DNA of 64,000 bases, taken from NCBI GenBank assembly GCA_964017125.1, contig OZ024904.1, positions 1,239,152-1,303,151 on the forward strand, read 5' to 3'. This stretch comes from Flabesymbios commensalis. Its lineage: Eukaryota > Annelida > Polychaeta > Terebellida > Flabelligeridae. The notes below the pieces were generated by a model. The model saw nothing but the letters and a program-made list of their open reading frames with translations. It was not told the DNA's origin and did no database searches. Shown piece after piece: positions 44,890 to 56,003 of this stretch. A program made the position numbers and the translations under genes. Within the stretch, counting starts at the first letter, position 1. Every line of letters starts with the position of its first letter.

Positions 44890-45077
44890 ATGTACTGTAA
44901 ATCTGGTAATATTCGCGAGGTTTTAATTTTCGCAAATTTTGCGCGGAGGAGATATTCACTAATTCAAGAATCTCACTAAAATCATTATTATAAAAGAACT
45001 ACTGAAGAAAAATGACACTACGCGAATTCTAAACTTCGCGGGAATTGAAACACGCAAAAATTACCAGATCTACAGTA
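44890..45077. mobile_element. PAL-M element
   Basis: TACTGTAAATCTGGTAATAT and AAAAATTACCAGATCTACAG termini, about 188 bp; TA at both edges. Confidence 0.85.
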
Positions 45078-45137
45078 GGCTATATAGTTAATTTGGATCA
45101 ATGACAGAGCTGGGAAGAAAAACTCGACACTTTACAT

Positions 45138-45297
45138 TCACAGTCTTGTTTTGATGTTGGTCCACCGTCTGCGACACTGGCTCAACATATAAGCAGCATG
45201 ATGCCAACGTCTTCAGCTTACGTGGACAGAGTAACAAGAGGTGATCCAGTGCTGTTTTAAAGTTGGGCCGGCGTCGTGGGCGGTGGCCACACATTGA
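45138..45297. mobile_element. Two PAL-A copies, degenerate
   Basis: TTTTGATGTTGGTCCACCGT to ACGTCTTCAGC, then TTTTAAAGTTGGGCCGGCGT. Confidence 0.65.
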
Positions 45298-45692
45298 CCC
45301 TTACAGTGCGGAGATCGACTTTAGACGTCACAATCTGACGTCTACAGACGTCAGATTCTAGCGTCTAAAGTAGATTCCCGCGCTTAGAGAGAGTAAAATA
45401 TTTATAATGGCTGTAGACCCATAACATAGATATTGAATTGAACCAGAAAGAGCTAACTAAGACATTTTATTTCACCGCGCGGACCGTCTTCAGACGTCAG
45501 AATCTGGCGTCTACAGACCTCAGATCTGACAGATAAAGAGTAAAATATTTACAATGGCAGTAGACCTATAACATAGGTATTCAAATGAAGCTGGAAGAGC
45601 TAACTGAGGTATTTATGATGATTCAAATTAAGAAAAACCCTTTGGTCTCCATGATGTATACAAAAAATATTTCAGCTTTGTGAGTGTTAAGC
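45297..45692 (+). mobile_element. PAL-B, two partly duplicated copies
   Basis: GACCCTTACAGTGCGGAG hairpin and tail to 45470, then a second CGGACCGTCTTCAGACGTC hairpin and tail to AGTGTTAAG. Confidence 0.75.
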
Positions 45693-45713
45693 CTTGTTTG
45701 CCATGTAGAATTG

Positions 45714-46093
45714 CTTAAAAGGACATGACCAGGTCTAAAATAATTTAAAAATCGGTGGTTTTATTTTAGCTCAATAATATGAACATGTGATGTAAACATG
45801 TCCATAGATTAGAACTGCAAAAGTTTTTTTAATTTGTGTGTTGCGCATTCACTAGTTAGGCTAGATTAGAGACGAAATTCCCGTATTTCTTATTTTTGAC
45901 TTGGTTGTCAATAATTAGAAATAAAAAAAATCGTCTCTATATCTAGCCTAACTTGTGAATGCGCAACACAAAAATTGAAAAAACTTTTGCAGTTCAAGTC
46001 TATGGACATGTTTACATCACATGGTCATATTATTAAGCTAAAATAAAACTACCGATTTTTTAATGATTTTAGACCTGAGCATGTCCCTTCAAG
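45714..46093. mobile_element. PAL-G fold-back
   Basis: TTAAAAGGACATGACCAGG to GAGCATGTCCCTTCAA, about 380 bp. Confidence 0.92.
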
Positions 46094-46169
46094 ATGAATG
46101 ACCGGCTGTATTCATGTCATTTATATTACTGTTAATTCCGCCTGTCCTAATGTACATTACTGTCCAACA

Positions 46170-46375
46170 AATAACATCAATAATACCCTGACTGCTCAAC
46201 CGATAACATCAATGACACTGTTACTGCCTGACCAATCAAATCAATGGCTATGTTACTGCCTGACCAATAACATTAATGGCTATGTTACTGCCTGACCAAT
46301 CAAATCAATGGCAGTGTTACTGCCTGACCAATCGAATTGAGGACAGTGTTACTGCTCCACCAATCAAATTCTAGT
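46170..46375. repeat. Tandem repeat of about 46 bp
   Basis: TGACCAATCAAATCAATGGC and ATGTTACTGCC recur four to five times. Each unit contains CCAAT. Confidence 0.82.
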
Positions 46376-46554
46376 GCTCAGCTAACGCGATAAAATGTCT
46401 GGTTTACTTCAATCCAAAAACAGGACGATCTTAATGAAGAAGAGTAGACGTTTTACTAAGGAAAAATACGTTTACTGCAGATCGCTTGATGTTTCTAATT
46501 AATTGAAAACAAGCATTGTTATTAATAAAGAAAGCTCCACAATGTCATTAAATA

Positions 46555-46800
46555 ACCCGAACGAATGCATGAATGAAACGAACAAACAAACGAGCAAATG
46601 AACGAATGCATGAATGAAACAAACAAACGAACAAATGAACGAATTCATGAATGAAACAAACAAAAGAACAAATGAACGAATGCATAAATGAAACAAACGA
46701 ACAACCTGACAAACGAATGCATTAATGAATGCCTGAACGAACGAACAAACGAACGAACGAACGAGCGAACGAGCGGACGGACGGACGGATGAACGAACTC
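46555..46800. repeat. GAAC/GAAT tetranucleotide-derived array
   Basis: GAACGAATGCATGAATGAAA units, then pure GAACGAAC and GGACGGAC at the right. Confidence 0.88.
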
Positions 46801-47284
46801 TATATATATATACTTCAGTACTAAGACGATCTATAAATGAAATATTTTGTTTATGGAGATTATTTAATCAACCACCCATGATGGTAGCCTGTAGTCACTG
46901 TATAGATTGCAGACTATCTGTGCTCTACCATTACTCTCACATTATATTACGTGCTAATATGAGCTCTAGTACAGCTTATAGGATTGAAATTTCAAACGAA
47001 ATGAAATGTCAACAAAATTGTTGAGTTAGTTTTGGCAGATGCTCAGCTCATCATAGGCATTATACAATTCGGGCGATGTCTGTTGCATAAGTTTATATAT
47101 TTCCCGCCATTTAAAGCTGGAAATTGCGTTAGCATTTACCCTCTAGAGAAATCATCAAGCTATTTTTCACCCCAAGAAAATTCGCCTTATGTGCCAAGTA
47201 CTCGCACATTGTGGATTTTTTGGGTTCTCGTCGGATGGAAACTGCGCTTACGTCCATTGAGGTTCTTTTACGTCCAACCAAGGA

Positions 47285-47325
47285 ATATAGAAAGTCCTTC
47301 TATATTCCTTGGTCCAACTCTAGGT
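47285..47325. repeat. Hairpin
   Basis: CCAAGGAATATAGAAAG faces CTTCTATATTCCTTGG. Confidence 0.82.
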
Positions 47326-47399
47326 CAGTCAGACAAGCCATCTGATTTACGTGGTTCTCTGAGCCCCACGACACAACATCGCTGCACGCATGTCTTAGT

Positions 47400-47508
47400 G
47401 TATACAACACCTGGTAGTCCCAGGCGGTCACCCATCCATTTATGGACCGGGCCCGGCGTTGCTTGACTTCAGTGATCGAGCCGACCCCGATGAGCTAGCG
47501 CCGTATTC
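47400..47508 (-). pseudogene. 5S rRNA-derived sequence
   Basis: On the minus strand, AAGTCAAGCAACGCCGGGCC, GGATGGGTGACCGCCTGGGA and CTACCAGGTGTTGTA match the 5S rRNA internal promoter region and 3' end in order and spacing. The 5' third is divergent. Either a decayed 5S gene copy or the head of a 5S-derived SINE; no 3' body was recognised. Confidence 0.82.
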
Positions 47509-47539
47509 CGTATATATATATTGATAGATTATAATAATT

Positions 47540-47642
47540 CTCATGGAAATTTTCATTCTAAAACCCATAGTTGTCGGAAAATTAAGCGTGTTTTCAGGGA
47601 TGTAAAATGATGCTTTAATGCATCGTGACTCAAAGGCCCTTG
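47540..47642 (+). mobile_element. PAL-C right half
   Basis: CATGGAAATTTTCATTC to AATGCATCGTGACTCAAAGG. Confidence 0.75.
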
Positions 47643-47781
47643 GTCAGCTGGATTGTGTGTGCCTATATTTCTTCATTTGAAGTTAGAATTAAGAAATAAT
47701 TGGGAAATAAAATGAGCTGATCTGTGACGTTGGTTCAATGTGGATGTAATGCCGGACCATCGTCACAGCAATATTACACCA

Positions 47782-48030
47782 TTAAGCCCTCACGATGCTT
47801 TAAAGTATCATTTTACATCCCTGGAGCCATACTTAATTTTCCTACAACTAGGGGTTTTATAAAGAAAATTTCCATAAAACTGGTTTACCAATACATGGCA
47901 ATTTTCTTTAATTTTTCACCCACTTCAAATCATCTTCATCCACTACGAGTCGAGAATTGCGACAGCAATTCGCGGCTTGTAATGGTTGAAGATGAAGATG
48001 ACAATTGTAAATTCAGGCTTTAAAGGGTTA
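47782..48030 (-). mobile_element. PAL-C element
   Basis: TTAAGCCCTCACGATGCT to GGCTTTAAAGGGTTAA. Confidence 0.9.
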
Positions 48031-48323
48031 ATCCAAAGTTTACCCTACGTCGCGTGTGGATATAGCGATGCCAGTGTATCATAATGACGTCATCACGGAT
48101 CAATCAATGGGCAGGGGAAGTTAGTGGATGAGGAATAAATTAATCAATTATTTATTTAATTCATTGATTAATAAATTCAATGAATAATTAATTATTTATT
48201 TTGTCCAGCTTCTAGGCTTCTAAAGCCTGGAATGTAGAGGACATTAAAATGAATTGAGCAAAGCGGACTGAATTCCTCCTGTCGCGAAATTACAACATAC
48301 ATAAAGTCACATTCACTGAGATA

Positions 48324-48445
48324 GGGACGTGGCGCATTGGCTGCGCGCCTGGCTGTCACGCTTGTCATACTGGCGTCCCGGGTTCGAGCCACGCTGTCAC
48401 CTGCGTGTGTCTTTCAGAGAAATAGCTTTGTTTCTCTCCTCAGGC
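48324..48445 (+). mobile_element. tRNA-headed SINE fragment
   Basis: GGGACGTGGCGCATTGG (A-box region) and CGGGTTCGAGCCACGC (B box) with a tRNA-like spacing; a TTTGTTTCTCTCCTC body follows. Differs from the other SINEs here. Confidence 0.65.
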
Positions 48446-48499
48446 GATCCCGTTATTGGCGGCCTCGTCGAATTAAACTGGAACCACCATATCGACGTT

Positions 48500-48672
48500 A
48501 ACCCTTTCAGTGCTGGGATCGTCTTTATTTGTCAGATTCTGACGTCAGTCATTAAAACGTTATGGACATTTTTCGGACCTTGGAGTCGAGCTCGCTCTCA
48601 GTCACCGCCATGTTGGATTTTTGGGGTAAAGCAAATACATCAATCCACGGCCTCGGAGAGGACGACACGGCT
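48500..48672 (-). mobile_element. PAL-O repeat joined to a PAL-B end
   Basis: TTAACCCTTTCAGTGCTGGG and AGATTCTGACGTCAG, then the inverse of PAL-O from ATTAAAACGTTATGGAC to GGCCTCGGAGAGG. Confidence 0.68.
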
Positions 48673-48689
48673 AGCTGTTAGCGTGCCCT

Positions 48690-49172
48690 TCACCCCTGTA
48701 TTGTGTTTGTCCACCTGGGCTGTTCTGAGGCCGAGCACGCTACCTCTCGGTCACGGAAGCCCCCCTCAGCGTTCCCTCCACCCATGTACTGTGTTAGTCC
48801 ACCTGGGCAGTGTTCTGAGGCCGAGCACGCTACCTCTTGGTCATGGAGGCTTCCCTCAGCGTGCCCTCTACCCCTGTATTGTGTTAGTCCACCTGGGCAG
48901 TGTTTTGAGGCCGAGCACGCTACCTCTCTGTCACGGAGGCTCCCCGCAGCGTGCCCTCCACCCCTGTATTGTGTTAGTCCACCTGGGCAGTGTTTTGAGG
49001 CCGAGCACGCTACCTCTATGTCACGGAGGCTCCCCGCAGCGTGCCCTCCACCCCTGTATTGTGTTAGTCCACCTGGGCAGTGCTCTGAGGCCGAGCACGC
49101 TACCTCTCTGTCACGGAGGCTCCCCGCAGCGTGCCCTCCACCCCTGCATGTGTTAGTCCACCTGGGCTGTTA
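48690..49172. repeat. 120 bp tandem repeat containing a SINE piece
   Basis: Four full units and partial ends. Each unit has TTGTGTTAGTCCACCTGGGC, then GAGGCCGAGCACGCTACCTC and GTCACGGAGGCTCCCC (SINE unit 2, minus sense), then GCGTGCCCTCCACCCC. A 275-codon open frame across it is a by-product of repeat length divisible by three. Confidence 0.9.
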
Positions 49173-49284
49173 CATTGTGTTAGGACCCGGGAGGTCCTTA
49201 CTAAGGCTTCCGTGTGGTAAACTCACTCCCTTCTAGGACTTCGTGTTGTTAAGCTCTCAATGCCAATTAGTGACAAGCACGAAT

Positions 49285-49378
49285 CTCCTACCCAGCGCTG
49301 GCCCGATGTTGGGCCGACGTGAAAAACGGTGAGCCACCATTAAAACAACTTTGGTTCAACAACTTGTGTCTGCTGTGT
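49285..49378. mobile_element. PAL-A copy
   Basis: CCCAGCGCTGGCCCGATGTT to CAACTTGTGTCTGCTGTG. Confidence 0.7.
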
Positions 49379-49379
49379 T

Positions 49380-49690
49380 AGCGGCATGACCACACGCACA
49401 TCACAGCAAATCACGGGACATTGTCCCAATGTTGGTTTAAAGATGGACCAGCGTCTCAGACGGTGGGCCAGCATTAAATCAACATTGGTTCAATGTCCAA
49501 AACTGACAACATTTATTCAATGTCTTGTGTTTGCCGAGAATTAGCAGCATGACCACACGCACATCACAGCAAATCACGGGACATTGATCTAATGTTGATT
49601 CAATGGTGGGTCAGCGTCTTAGACGGTGGGCTAACATTAAATCAACATTGGTTCAATGTCCCAAATTGACTAACTTCCGAAAACATTGAA
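49380..49690. repeat. 165 bp tandem duplication carrying a PAL-A copy each
   Basis: GCATGACCACACGCACATCA, GCAAATCACGGGACATTG, then a PAL-A body (49412-49500 and 49580-49665) occur twice. Confidence 0.87.
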
Positions 49691-49992
49691 CTATAATGAT
49701 GATTCAATGAATGGTGGGCCGGCGTCTTTGACGGCGTCGCTGTTTTTTGTTTGTTGGACACCTATGTGTTGGTGTTGCGTGTTAATAAGAACCATTTCAA
49801 TCTTTTGTTCATCTTTATAACATATTTTTTTAAATTTTATTTAGCTTAAAATGACTAATACATATAATTAAAACGGATACAAAATATACACATTATATCA
49901 TTATAATATTATATACAACATTGGTCGTGCTGCGTTAGAACAGGCTTAAGTATAGAAGCCTTTGCAAGTTAGGCAGCAAGTATAAACAAGTA

Positions 49993-50223
49993 TTAACCCT
50001 TTGACTTCCAGGCCGGGGTGCATACCAGGATCCAGATATACTGGTGTAGGAGTTCTATTTTTCGTCATTTGAAGCTGGAATTGCTAACGCAATTTCCAGC
50101 TTCAAATGACGAAAAATACATAAATGTAGTATATATTTGACGAAAATTTGTGTCATTTTATGGTTACGTTCATTGACGAATGACGACGGAAATTTCCGTC
50201 ATGTATGGTAGTGAAAAGGTTAA
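49993..50223 (+). mobile_element. PAL-D element, complete
   Basis: 231 bp, TTAACCCTTTGACTTCC to GGTAGTGAAAAGGTTAA. Hairpin TCGTCATTTGAAGCTGGAAT with mirror, plus a short GACGGAAATTTCCGTC palindrome near the right end. Confidence 0.92.
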
Positions 50224-50339
50224 CAAGTAATATACATAATATATGTTTTCCGCGCCAGAGATAAAATAACATATAAAATATATAATACATATTATTATAA
50301 ATAGTAGCAAAAAACATGACAAATAATACATAATTTGAT

Positions 50340-50410
50340 TAACACTCTCAGTGCGGGGACTGTCAATATGGGGGAAGAATCTGCCGTCTGTAAGACGGTC
50401 CCCATGGGTG
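50340..50410 (+). mobile_element. PAL-B remnant
   Basis: TAACACTCTCAGTGCGGGGA and AGACGGTCCCCATGG. Confidence 0.55.
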
Positions 50411-50867
50411 GATTTGCTCAAATTCGCAGCGCCTCTGAGCTCGGGACACCAAGGATTCAGGAGTGTTAGAAATCTTTCATTTTATTTCATTTCAGTGCTG
50501 ATTTTGTATTTGATAAGCTCCTACATAAACTTTTTTTTAATTCAAATATGTAATTTGGGCAAGCATCATGCTGACTAAATCCATCTTTTCCCGCAAGGTT
50601 CGTTACACTTGAGGTCGCAGACCGACGGCCTCGCTGTGTCAAGACTTGCTGCCGGGAAGATTGTGAGTCAGTAGAACGTCTTTGCACAAAAAGTTCTTTA
50701 ATTTTCTTCGGAAATAATTTTTATTTTCGGCTCAAATCATCTACAGAGTAAAACGTGTTACATTCCACAGGACGATTTCTTTTGAATATTAGGCTAGATT
50801 GGTTGCCAGAAGCATATTTATTGAGCCGTCGTGGACCCCCTTTATTGGGTCTCACACAGTGACACAT

Positions 50868-50978
50868 GTCCGGCAAAAACGAGACATTGACCCAATGTTG
50901 ATTTATTGCTGGGCCACCGTCTGTGACGTCGGCCCATCATTAAACCATCATTGCGTGTGCGTGTGTTGTTTTCTGAGG
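50868..50978. mobile_element. PAL-A copy
   Basis: CCGGCAAAAACGAGACATTG start, CGTCTGTGACG centre. Confidence 0.8.
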
Positions 50979-51307
50979 TCTGCTGTGTGTTACCATAGTG
51001 ACCGCCACCCCCTCTCAGGGTGATATACGGCGACCCCTACCGAATCACGCTGCAAATCACAACAGGAACAATAAAAGGTAGTCCTGTGTAATCCGGGAAC
51101 AAAAGACGTTATGTCTGGATCAGCGAATCGAGCTGGACATGGACTGTGTAGCCGGGGGTATAGGCCAAACAAAGAAATATTTGCTTCGCTATTGTGAATG
51201 CTTCGTTTACGTGTGGATTTCAGATTATCACCTATATAATAGCCCTGGACGGGCCAGATCGTGAAGGTGTGGGTCGTGGATGACTGTGCTCGTTTTACCC
51301 GGGAATG

Positions 51308-51763
51308 TTTTCCAACACGGCGGTGACTGCGGGCGATATCGACCCCAAGGTCCGAAAAATGTCCATAATTCCTTAACCCTTTACCCGCCAAATTATTCAA
51401 TTTGAATTTTCACCCACTCAAAGTTGTGTCTCGCTGACGCGATCCACAACTTCAAGTGAGTGAGAATTATTCATATTTGACAAAATGGAGGGTAACTCTT
51501 CTCAAATCTTGCTGGTTGATGTCACATTTTTTCTTTGACATATTTAAAATGTTGTACTTAATGTGCTAATAAAAAATTAAAACCCGAATATATGCGGCAC
51601 CCGCGGTTAAAGGTTAGTGACTGTGCGACGAATGAGCTGAGCATGTGATCATGGAAGTGAAATGTTACTGATTCTAATCAACCTATTTTCGACCTGGTTA
51701 ATTGAGACCAAGTCTTCGATATGGTCGTACAAAGAAAAGTCCCACGATTTTGATTGCGGAAAC
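51308..51763 (+). mobile_element. PAL-O repeat interrupted by PAL-E
   Basis: Left piece to GTCCATAATTCC at 51372, right piece from GTGACTGTGCGAC at 51617; together they match the uninterrupted copy at 12988-13255. Confidence 0.82.
51373..51617 (+). mobile_element. PAL-E element inserted in PAL-O
   Basis: TTAACCCTTTACCCGCC to GCGGTTAAAGGTTA. Hairpin CTCAAAGTTGTGTCTCGCTG with CGCGATCCACAACTTCAAG near the left end. Confidence 0.88.
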
Positions 51764-51764
51764 C

Positions 51765-52139
51765 TTAAAGGGATTGGCCCAGGCTAAAATCATAAAAAAA
51801 TCGGTGATTTTATTTCGGGTTCTTAATATGACCATATGATGTAAACATGTACATAGACTAGAACTGCAAATTTTTATAATTTTTGTGCTGCGCATTCATC
51901 AGTTAGACTAGATATAGAGACGAAATTCACGCATTTACTATTTTTGACATGGTTGTCAATAATTAGAAATCAGGAATTTCGTCTCTATATCTAGCCTAAC
52001 TGGTGAATGCGCAGCACAAAAATTATAAAACATTGCAGTTCTAGTCTATGTACATGTTTACATCATATGGTCATATTAAGAACCCGAAATAAAATCACCG
52101 AATTTTTGAAGATTTTAGCCTGGGCCAATCCCTTTAATC
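51765..52139. mobile_element. PAL-G fold-back
   Basis: TTAAAGGGATTGGCCCAGG to CCTGGGCCAATCCCTTTAA; TTAA at both ends shows the family's target. Confidence 0.93.
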
Positions 52140-52520
52140 AACACACTGTTGTTGAGAATTAAATGGATGTTCAAGCATTTTAGATTGAGACATTTTTGGT
52201 CCTTTAATCCCGCACGATGCATCAAAGCATCATTTTACATCCCTGAAAACAGACTAAATTTTCCTACAACCAAAGGTTTTAGAATGAATATTTCCATGAA
52301 ACTGGTTTACCAATTCATAGCAATTTTCTTTAATTTTTAAACCACATCAAAACATCTTCATCCACTACAAGTCGAGAATTGCGACAGCAATTCGCGGCTT
52401 GTAGTGGATGAAAATGACAATGGTAAACTCAGGCTTGAAAGGGTTAAATTAAAACAAATGTGAGTAATTCACACCCAATTGAAGTCGTGGATCGCGATTG
52501 ATATTATTTTGTTAGACTCA
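52140..52520 (+). mobile_element. PAL-F element interrupted by PAL-C
   Basis: ACACTGTTGTTGAGAATTAA to GACATTTTTGGTC on the left, AATTAAAACAAATGTGAGTA to GAAGTCGTGGATCGCG on the right, as in PAL-F at 31690-31810. Confidence 0.7.
52200..52446 (-). mobile_element. PAL-C element nested in PAL-F
   Basis: CTTTAATCCCGCACGATGC to CTCAGGCTTGAAAGGGTTAA. Confidence 0.87.
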
Positions 52521-52624
52521 GACACTTATCTCAACGAGGTATTTAGTTAAATGAGGCTGTTAGATTTACTTTAAAATATATATACGTGAACATAATGAAC
52601 ATAATGAGCATGATAAAAAACGAA

Positions 52625-52830
52625 ACACATGTATTTTTTTGTTGGCCTCACACGAATCTCTGATTGATATTGTCTTGTAATAGACAATAAACACATGTAT
52701 TATTTATTTGGCCTCACACATATCTCTCGTGCTTATTGTCTTGTAATCATGGTAATAGACAATAAACACGTGTATTATTTGTTTGGCCTCACACGTATCT
52801 CAGGTCGATATTGTCTTGTAATAGACGAGT
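52625..52830. repeat. Three tandem units of about 70 bp
   Basis: AATAGACAATAAACACATGT, TTGGCCTCACACATATCTC and GATATTGTCTTGTAA recur. Confidence 0.85.
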
Positions 52831-52917
52831 TTAGGCTGATCAGTTCACATCTGGACATCTTCAGCTGGCCGGGGTTTATTTGGATCTGGGCAGTTTTTGT
52901 CTGACCCGAGTCCCAAC

Positions 52918-52984
52918 TAATGTGAAATATCTTGATAAAAACACCAGCCTGGTGTTTTTATCAGGATATTTCACATTAGTTGTG
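52918..52984. repeat. Hairpin
   Basis: AATGTGAAATATCTTGATAA, AAACACCAGCCTGGTGTTTT and the mirror arm. Confidence 0.9.
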
Positions 52985-53127
52985 ACCAGATATTGGCAAG
53001 ATTCCCTGTAACAAGGCTGTGCGAGGAATAATGACTAGCCCTGAGCGTGCTGAGGGACCAGCCCTAATGACTGTCGATCTACGATCTGCTGTCGTCAGGG
53101 CTGCTTCAGTCTGGTGCCCTCAGCGAC

Positions 53128-53384
53128 AGCGACAGCGACAGCGGGGGCCCTAGGGTAGTGGTTAGCACCGCTGCCTTTCACGTCAGAGTCCGGGGTTCGG
53201 TTCCCGGTCTCGGCGGTTTGAAAGAAACAAATTTGTTTCTTCCCCATCCACGTGTGAAAGTTTCGAATCCTGTGTCTGGTGGACAGTGTCATCTCAATCA
53301 TCTCACCATCCTCAGGAGGTTCTCCTGGCCCAGTTTAGCCTGTGCACAAAGGTGGCCTAAAGCCCGATTCATTTCATTTCATTC
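53128..53384 (+). mobile_element. Dimeric SINE with internal deletion
   Basis: Unit 1 is complete, but the sequence jumps from CCACGTGTGAAAGT into the B box of unit 2 (TTCGAATCCTGTGTC). Target duplication TGCCCTCAGCGAC at 53115-53127 and 53385-53397 is perfect, so the shortened form transposed as such or was deleted after insertion. Confidence 0.9.
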
Positions 53385-53733
53385 TGCCCTCAGCGACTTG
53401 ACCGAGCCCCAATGTACTTTTAAAAAACAAGACTACATGTATATAGATTATTTACTCCCACGTTTCAAGTGGTTTGCCGACACCGTGGTGTTTCGCTATA
53501 TGTCGCTATATCAAATCAGGTGTTAACGCAACCGTCTGCCACGCCAAAGCTATGCATTCTGGGTATTCGTGTTTCAAATGAGCAAAATGCTTCAGGATTC
53601 AGGATTCAATTATTTTGTCAAAAAACATATATAATACAGTGATAACATAACAAAAATAAGGTTGACAGGGAGACCCTTGTTAAGACAAATGTATGTCGCT
53701 AGCACAAGGGCCACCGTCTCTTAAAGGTGCAAT

Positions 53734-53800
53734 ATTGTGGGGAGTCTCAATGATCGAGAGGTAGCGTGTTCAGCCGCAAACCACCAGAATTTCAATTTGG
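53734..53800 (+). mobile_element. Dimeric SINE, unit 2 fragment
   Basis: ATTGTGGGGAGTCTCAATGA and GAGGTAGCGTGTTCAGCC. Confidence 0.72.
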
Positions 53801-53921
53801 AATTTATTTATTTATTCTGTCACAATATTCTCGTTATCATTGTATTTTGCTATTTTGCTTTCACACAAATACATTTCACAGTATTTGTGTATATTATTTA
53901 AAAAGTCTTTGCACGGCGGTC

Positions 53922-54030
53922 AGTATGCCAGTACTCGATGGCAGAAGAGAATCCTGCTGCTCAAAGACAAACAGTGGTAACTACTTACTTTTCAAGTAAA
54001 CAGTTACTGCTGTTTGCCTTACAGGGGCCA
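53922..54030. mobile_element. Hairpin, TAACTGC family
   Basis: CGGTCAGTATGCCAGTACTC, GGCAGAAGAGAATCCTGC and AACAGTTACTGCTGTTTG, a single inverted unit of the 29150 array. Confidence 0.82.
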
Positions 54031-54596
54031 AATACTATGTTACATGTCTGGGGAACCATTCCGCTTTTACCTGTAAATTAGACATACCCATCGATATGGA
54101 GACAATCAGACGCATGCGCCCATAGAACGCCAACATCCGCAGTCTCTGGTTTCCTGGCAACGGCACGTCACGTGACTGAGCGATAATAACAGAGAGGTCA
54201 CCGGATGGCACAGAGAGGTCACCGGATGTCACATCCTCGACGTTATTGGTTCTATTTTTAGTCACTAGATGGGGCCTTCATCACGGCGCAGCAGAATAAT
54301 TGGGACAGGTCACATAATTTTATGGGTCATTATCTCCCGCCGTGGAGGAGACCTTGGTCAGATTGTTTGGTCAGGGTTGTAAATTCACTCTGATTATTGG
54401 AATATTGTTCATCCGAGATATCACAGTGACAAGTCTATGTTTCCACACTTCTCCAAATTCAGATTCAGATCCATTTATTTGATCAAACAAAATACATCGT
54501 AATATAAGCAGTATTATAAATGTTTTGATCATGAGACCTCCATTAAGACCAAAACTGGTCGCTAAGACCACCTCTGTGTAGTGGTTTAAGTATTTC

Positions 54597-54835
54597 AACC
54601 CTTACAACGCTTAAATAATTTTCATATAAACCATGGAGACCAAAGTGGGGTTTTTTTCAATTTGAAATCATCATAAATGTCCTAGTTAGCGTTTTCTGAT
54701 CAGAAAACGCTATGTTATGGGGCCACGGCCATTGTTTACTCTTTCAGTGCGAGGATCGACTTTGATGTCAGAATCTGACGTCTAAAGACGTCAGATTCTG
54801 ACGTCTCAAGTCGATCCACACGCTCTAAGAGTTGA
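54597..54835 (-). mobile_element. PAL-B element
   Basis: TCAACCCTTACAACGCTTAA to GCTCTAAGAGTTGA; contains a local palindrome AGCGTTTTCTGATCAGAAAA. Confidence 0.85.
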
Positions 54836-54950
54836 TTATAGCACATGCAGAGGTGCATCCGGTGTACTCAAGCACCCCCCTCCCCTCCTTATGTTGCAGT
54901 GATCATGATTTTAAATTTGTTAATTTCAGCCAGGCTCTTATATCTTAATT

Positions 54951-55225
54951 TAAAGGGACTGTCCCAGGCTAAAATCATCAAAAAATCGGTAATTTTATTT
55001 CGGGTTTTTAATATGACCATATGATGTAAGCATGTACATAGACTAGAACTGCAATTTTTTATAATTTTTGTGCTGCGCATTCACCAGTTAGGCTAGATAT
55101 AGAGACAAAATTCCTGATTTGTAATTATTGACAACCATGTCAAAAATAAGAAATGCGGGAATTTCGTCTCTATATCTAGTCTAACTGGTGAATGCGCAGC
55201 ACAAAAATTATAAAAATTTGCAGCA
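54951..55225. mobile_element. PAL-G fold-back, right end truncated
   Basis: TTTAAAGGGACTGTCCCAGG to AAAAATTATAAAAATTTGCA; about the last 100 bp missing. Confidence 0.88.
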
Positions 55226-55242
55226 AATGATTCTCATATACT

Positions 55243-55425
55243 CAACCATTACAGCGCGGTAATTGACTTTAGGCGTCAGAATCTGACGTCTAAAGACGTC
55301 AGATTATTACGTCTTGAGTCCATTCCCGCACTGTAAGAGTAAGAATATATATAGTGAAACGTAGACCCATAACCATGATAACATAGGTATTCAAATAAAA
55401 CGGGAAGAGCTAACTACCACCAGAG
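55243..55425 (+). mobile_element. PAL-B element, 3' end missing
   Basis: AACCATTACAGCGCGGTAAT to AAACGGGAAGAGCTAACTA. Confidence 0.78.
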
Positions 55426-55757
55426 TGGTCTATAGCTTCAACCATGTATGGATACAGCCATACTTTGCGTGTTCGGCTCCCGTAAGCCATATTTAAGCCG
55501 GACAAGACGATCTCATGTTTAACCAGTGAAGGTCAGACCATCAAGGTCAGACCACCAAGCCTCTCATTTGCTCCAGCAGACCGCGTTTTTTAGCCCTAGC
55601 AATGCATTTGTTTAACCCCATAAAACCTCAATTTATCCCTGCGTGTTTATTGGCGGATCCCGAGCCGCCCAGGGGCATGCTGGTCATTTCAACCGGAAGT
55701 CCAGCCCCTGCAAAAAACGGGACGTTTCCGGGGGGAATTCCCATCACGGGCTTGCGT

Positions 55758-56003
55758 TTAACCCTTTAACCGCCAAACTATTCAATTTGAATTTTTACCC
55801 ACATAAAGTTGTGTCTCGCTGACGCGATCCACAACTTCAAGTCAGTGAAAATTATTCAGATTTGACAAAATGGCGGTCAACTCTTTTCAAATCTTGCTGG
55901 TTGATGTCACATTTTATCTTTAACATTTTTAAAATGTGGTACTTAATGTGCTAATAAAAAATGAGAACCCGAATAAATGCGGCACCGGCGGTTAAAGGGT
56001 TAA
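55758..56003 (+). mobile_element. PAL-E element, complete
   Basis: 246 bp, TTAACCCTTTAACCGCC to CCGGCGGTTAAAGGGTTAA. Reference copy; the terminal inverted repeat extends over CCGCC/GGCGG. Confidence 0.92.

Noticed and set aside
48329-49156. 275-codon frame, longest in the window
   Set aside because: Crosses a SINE head, PAL-B/PAL-O and a 120 bp tandem repeat; no domain.
51698-55080. Two similar frames reading MRSTKIIK at 51698-51895 and 54889-55080
   Set aside because: Both are the minus sense of PAL-G arms; no codon evidence.
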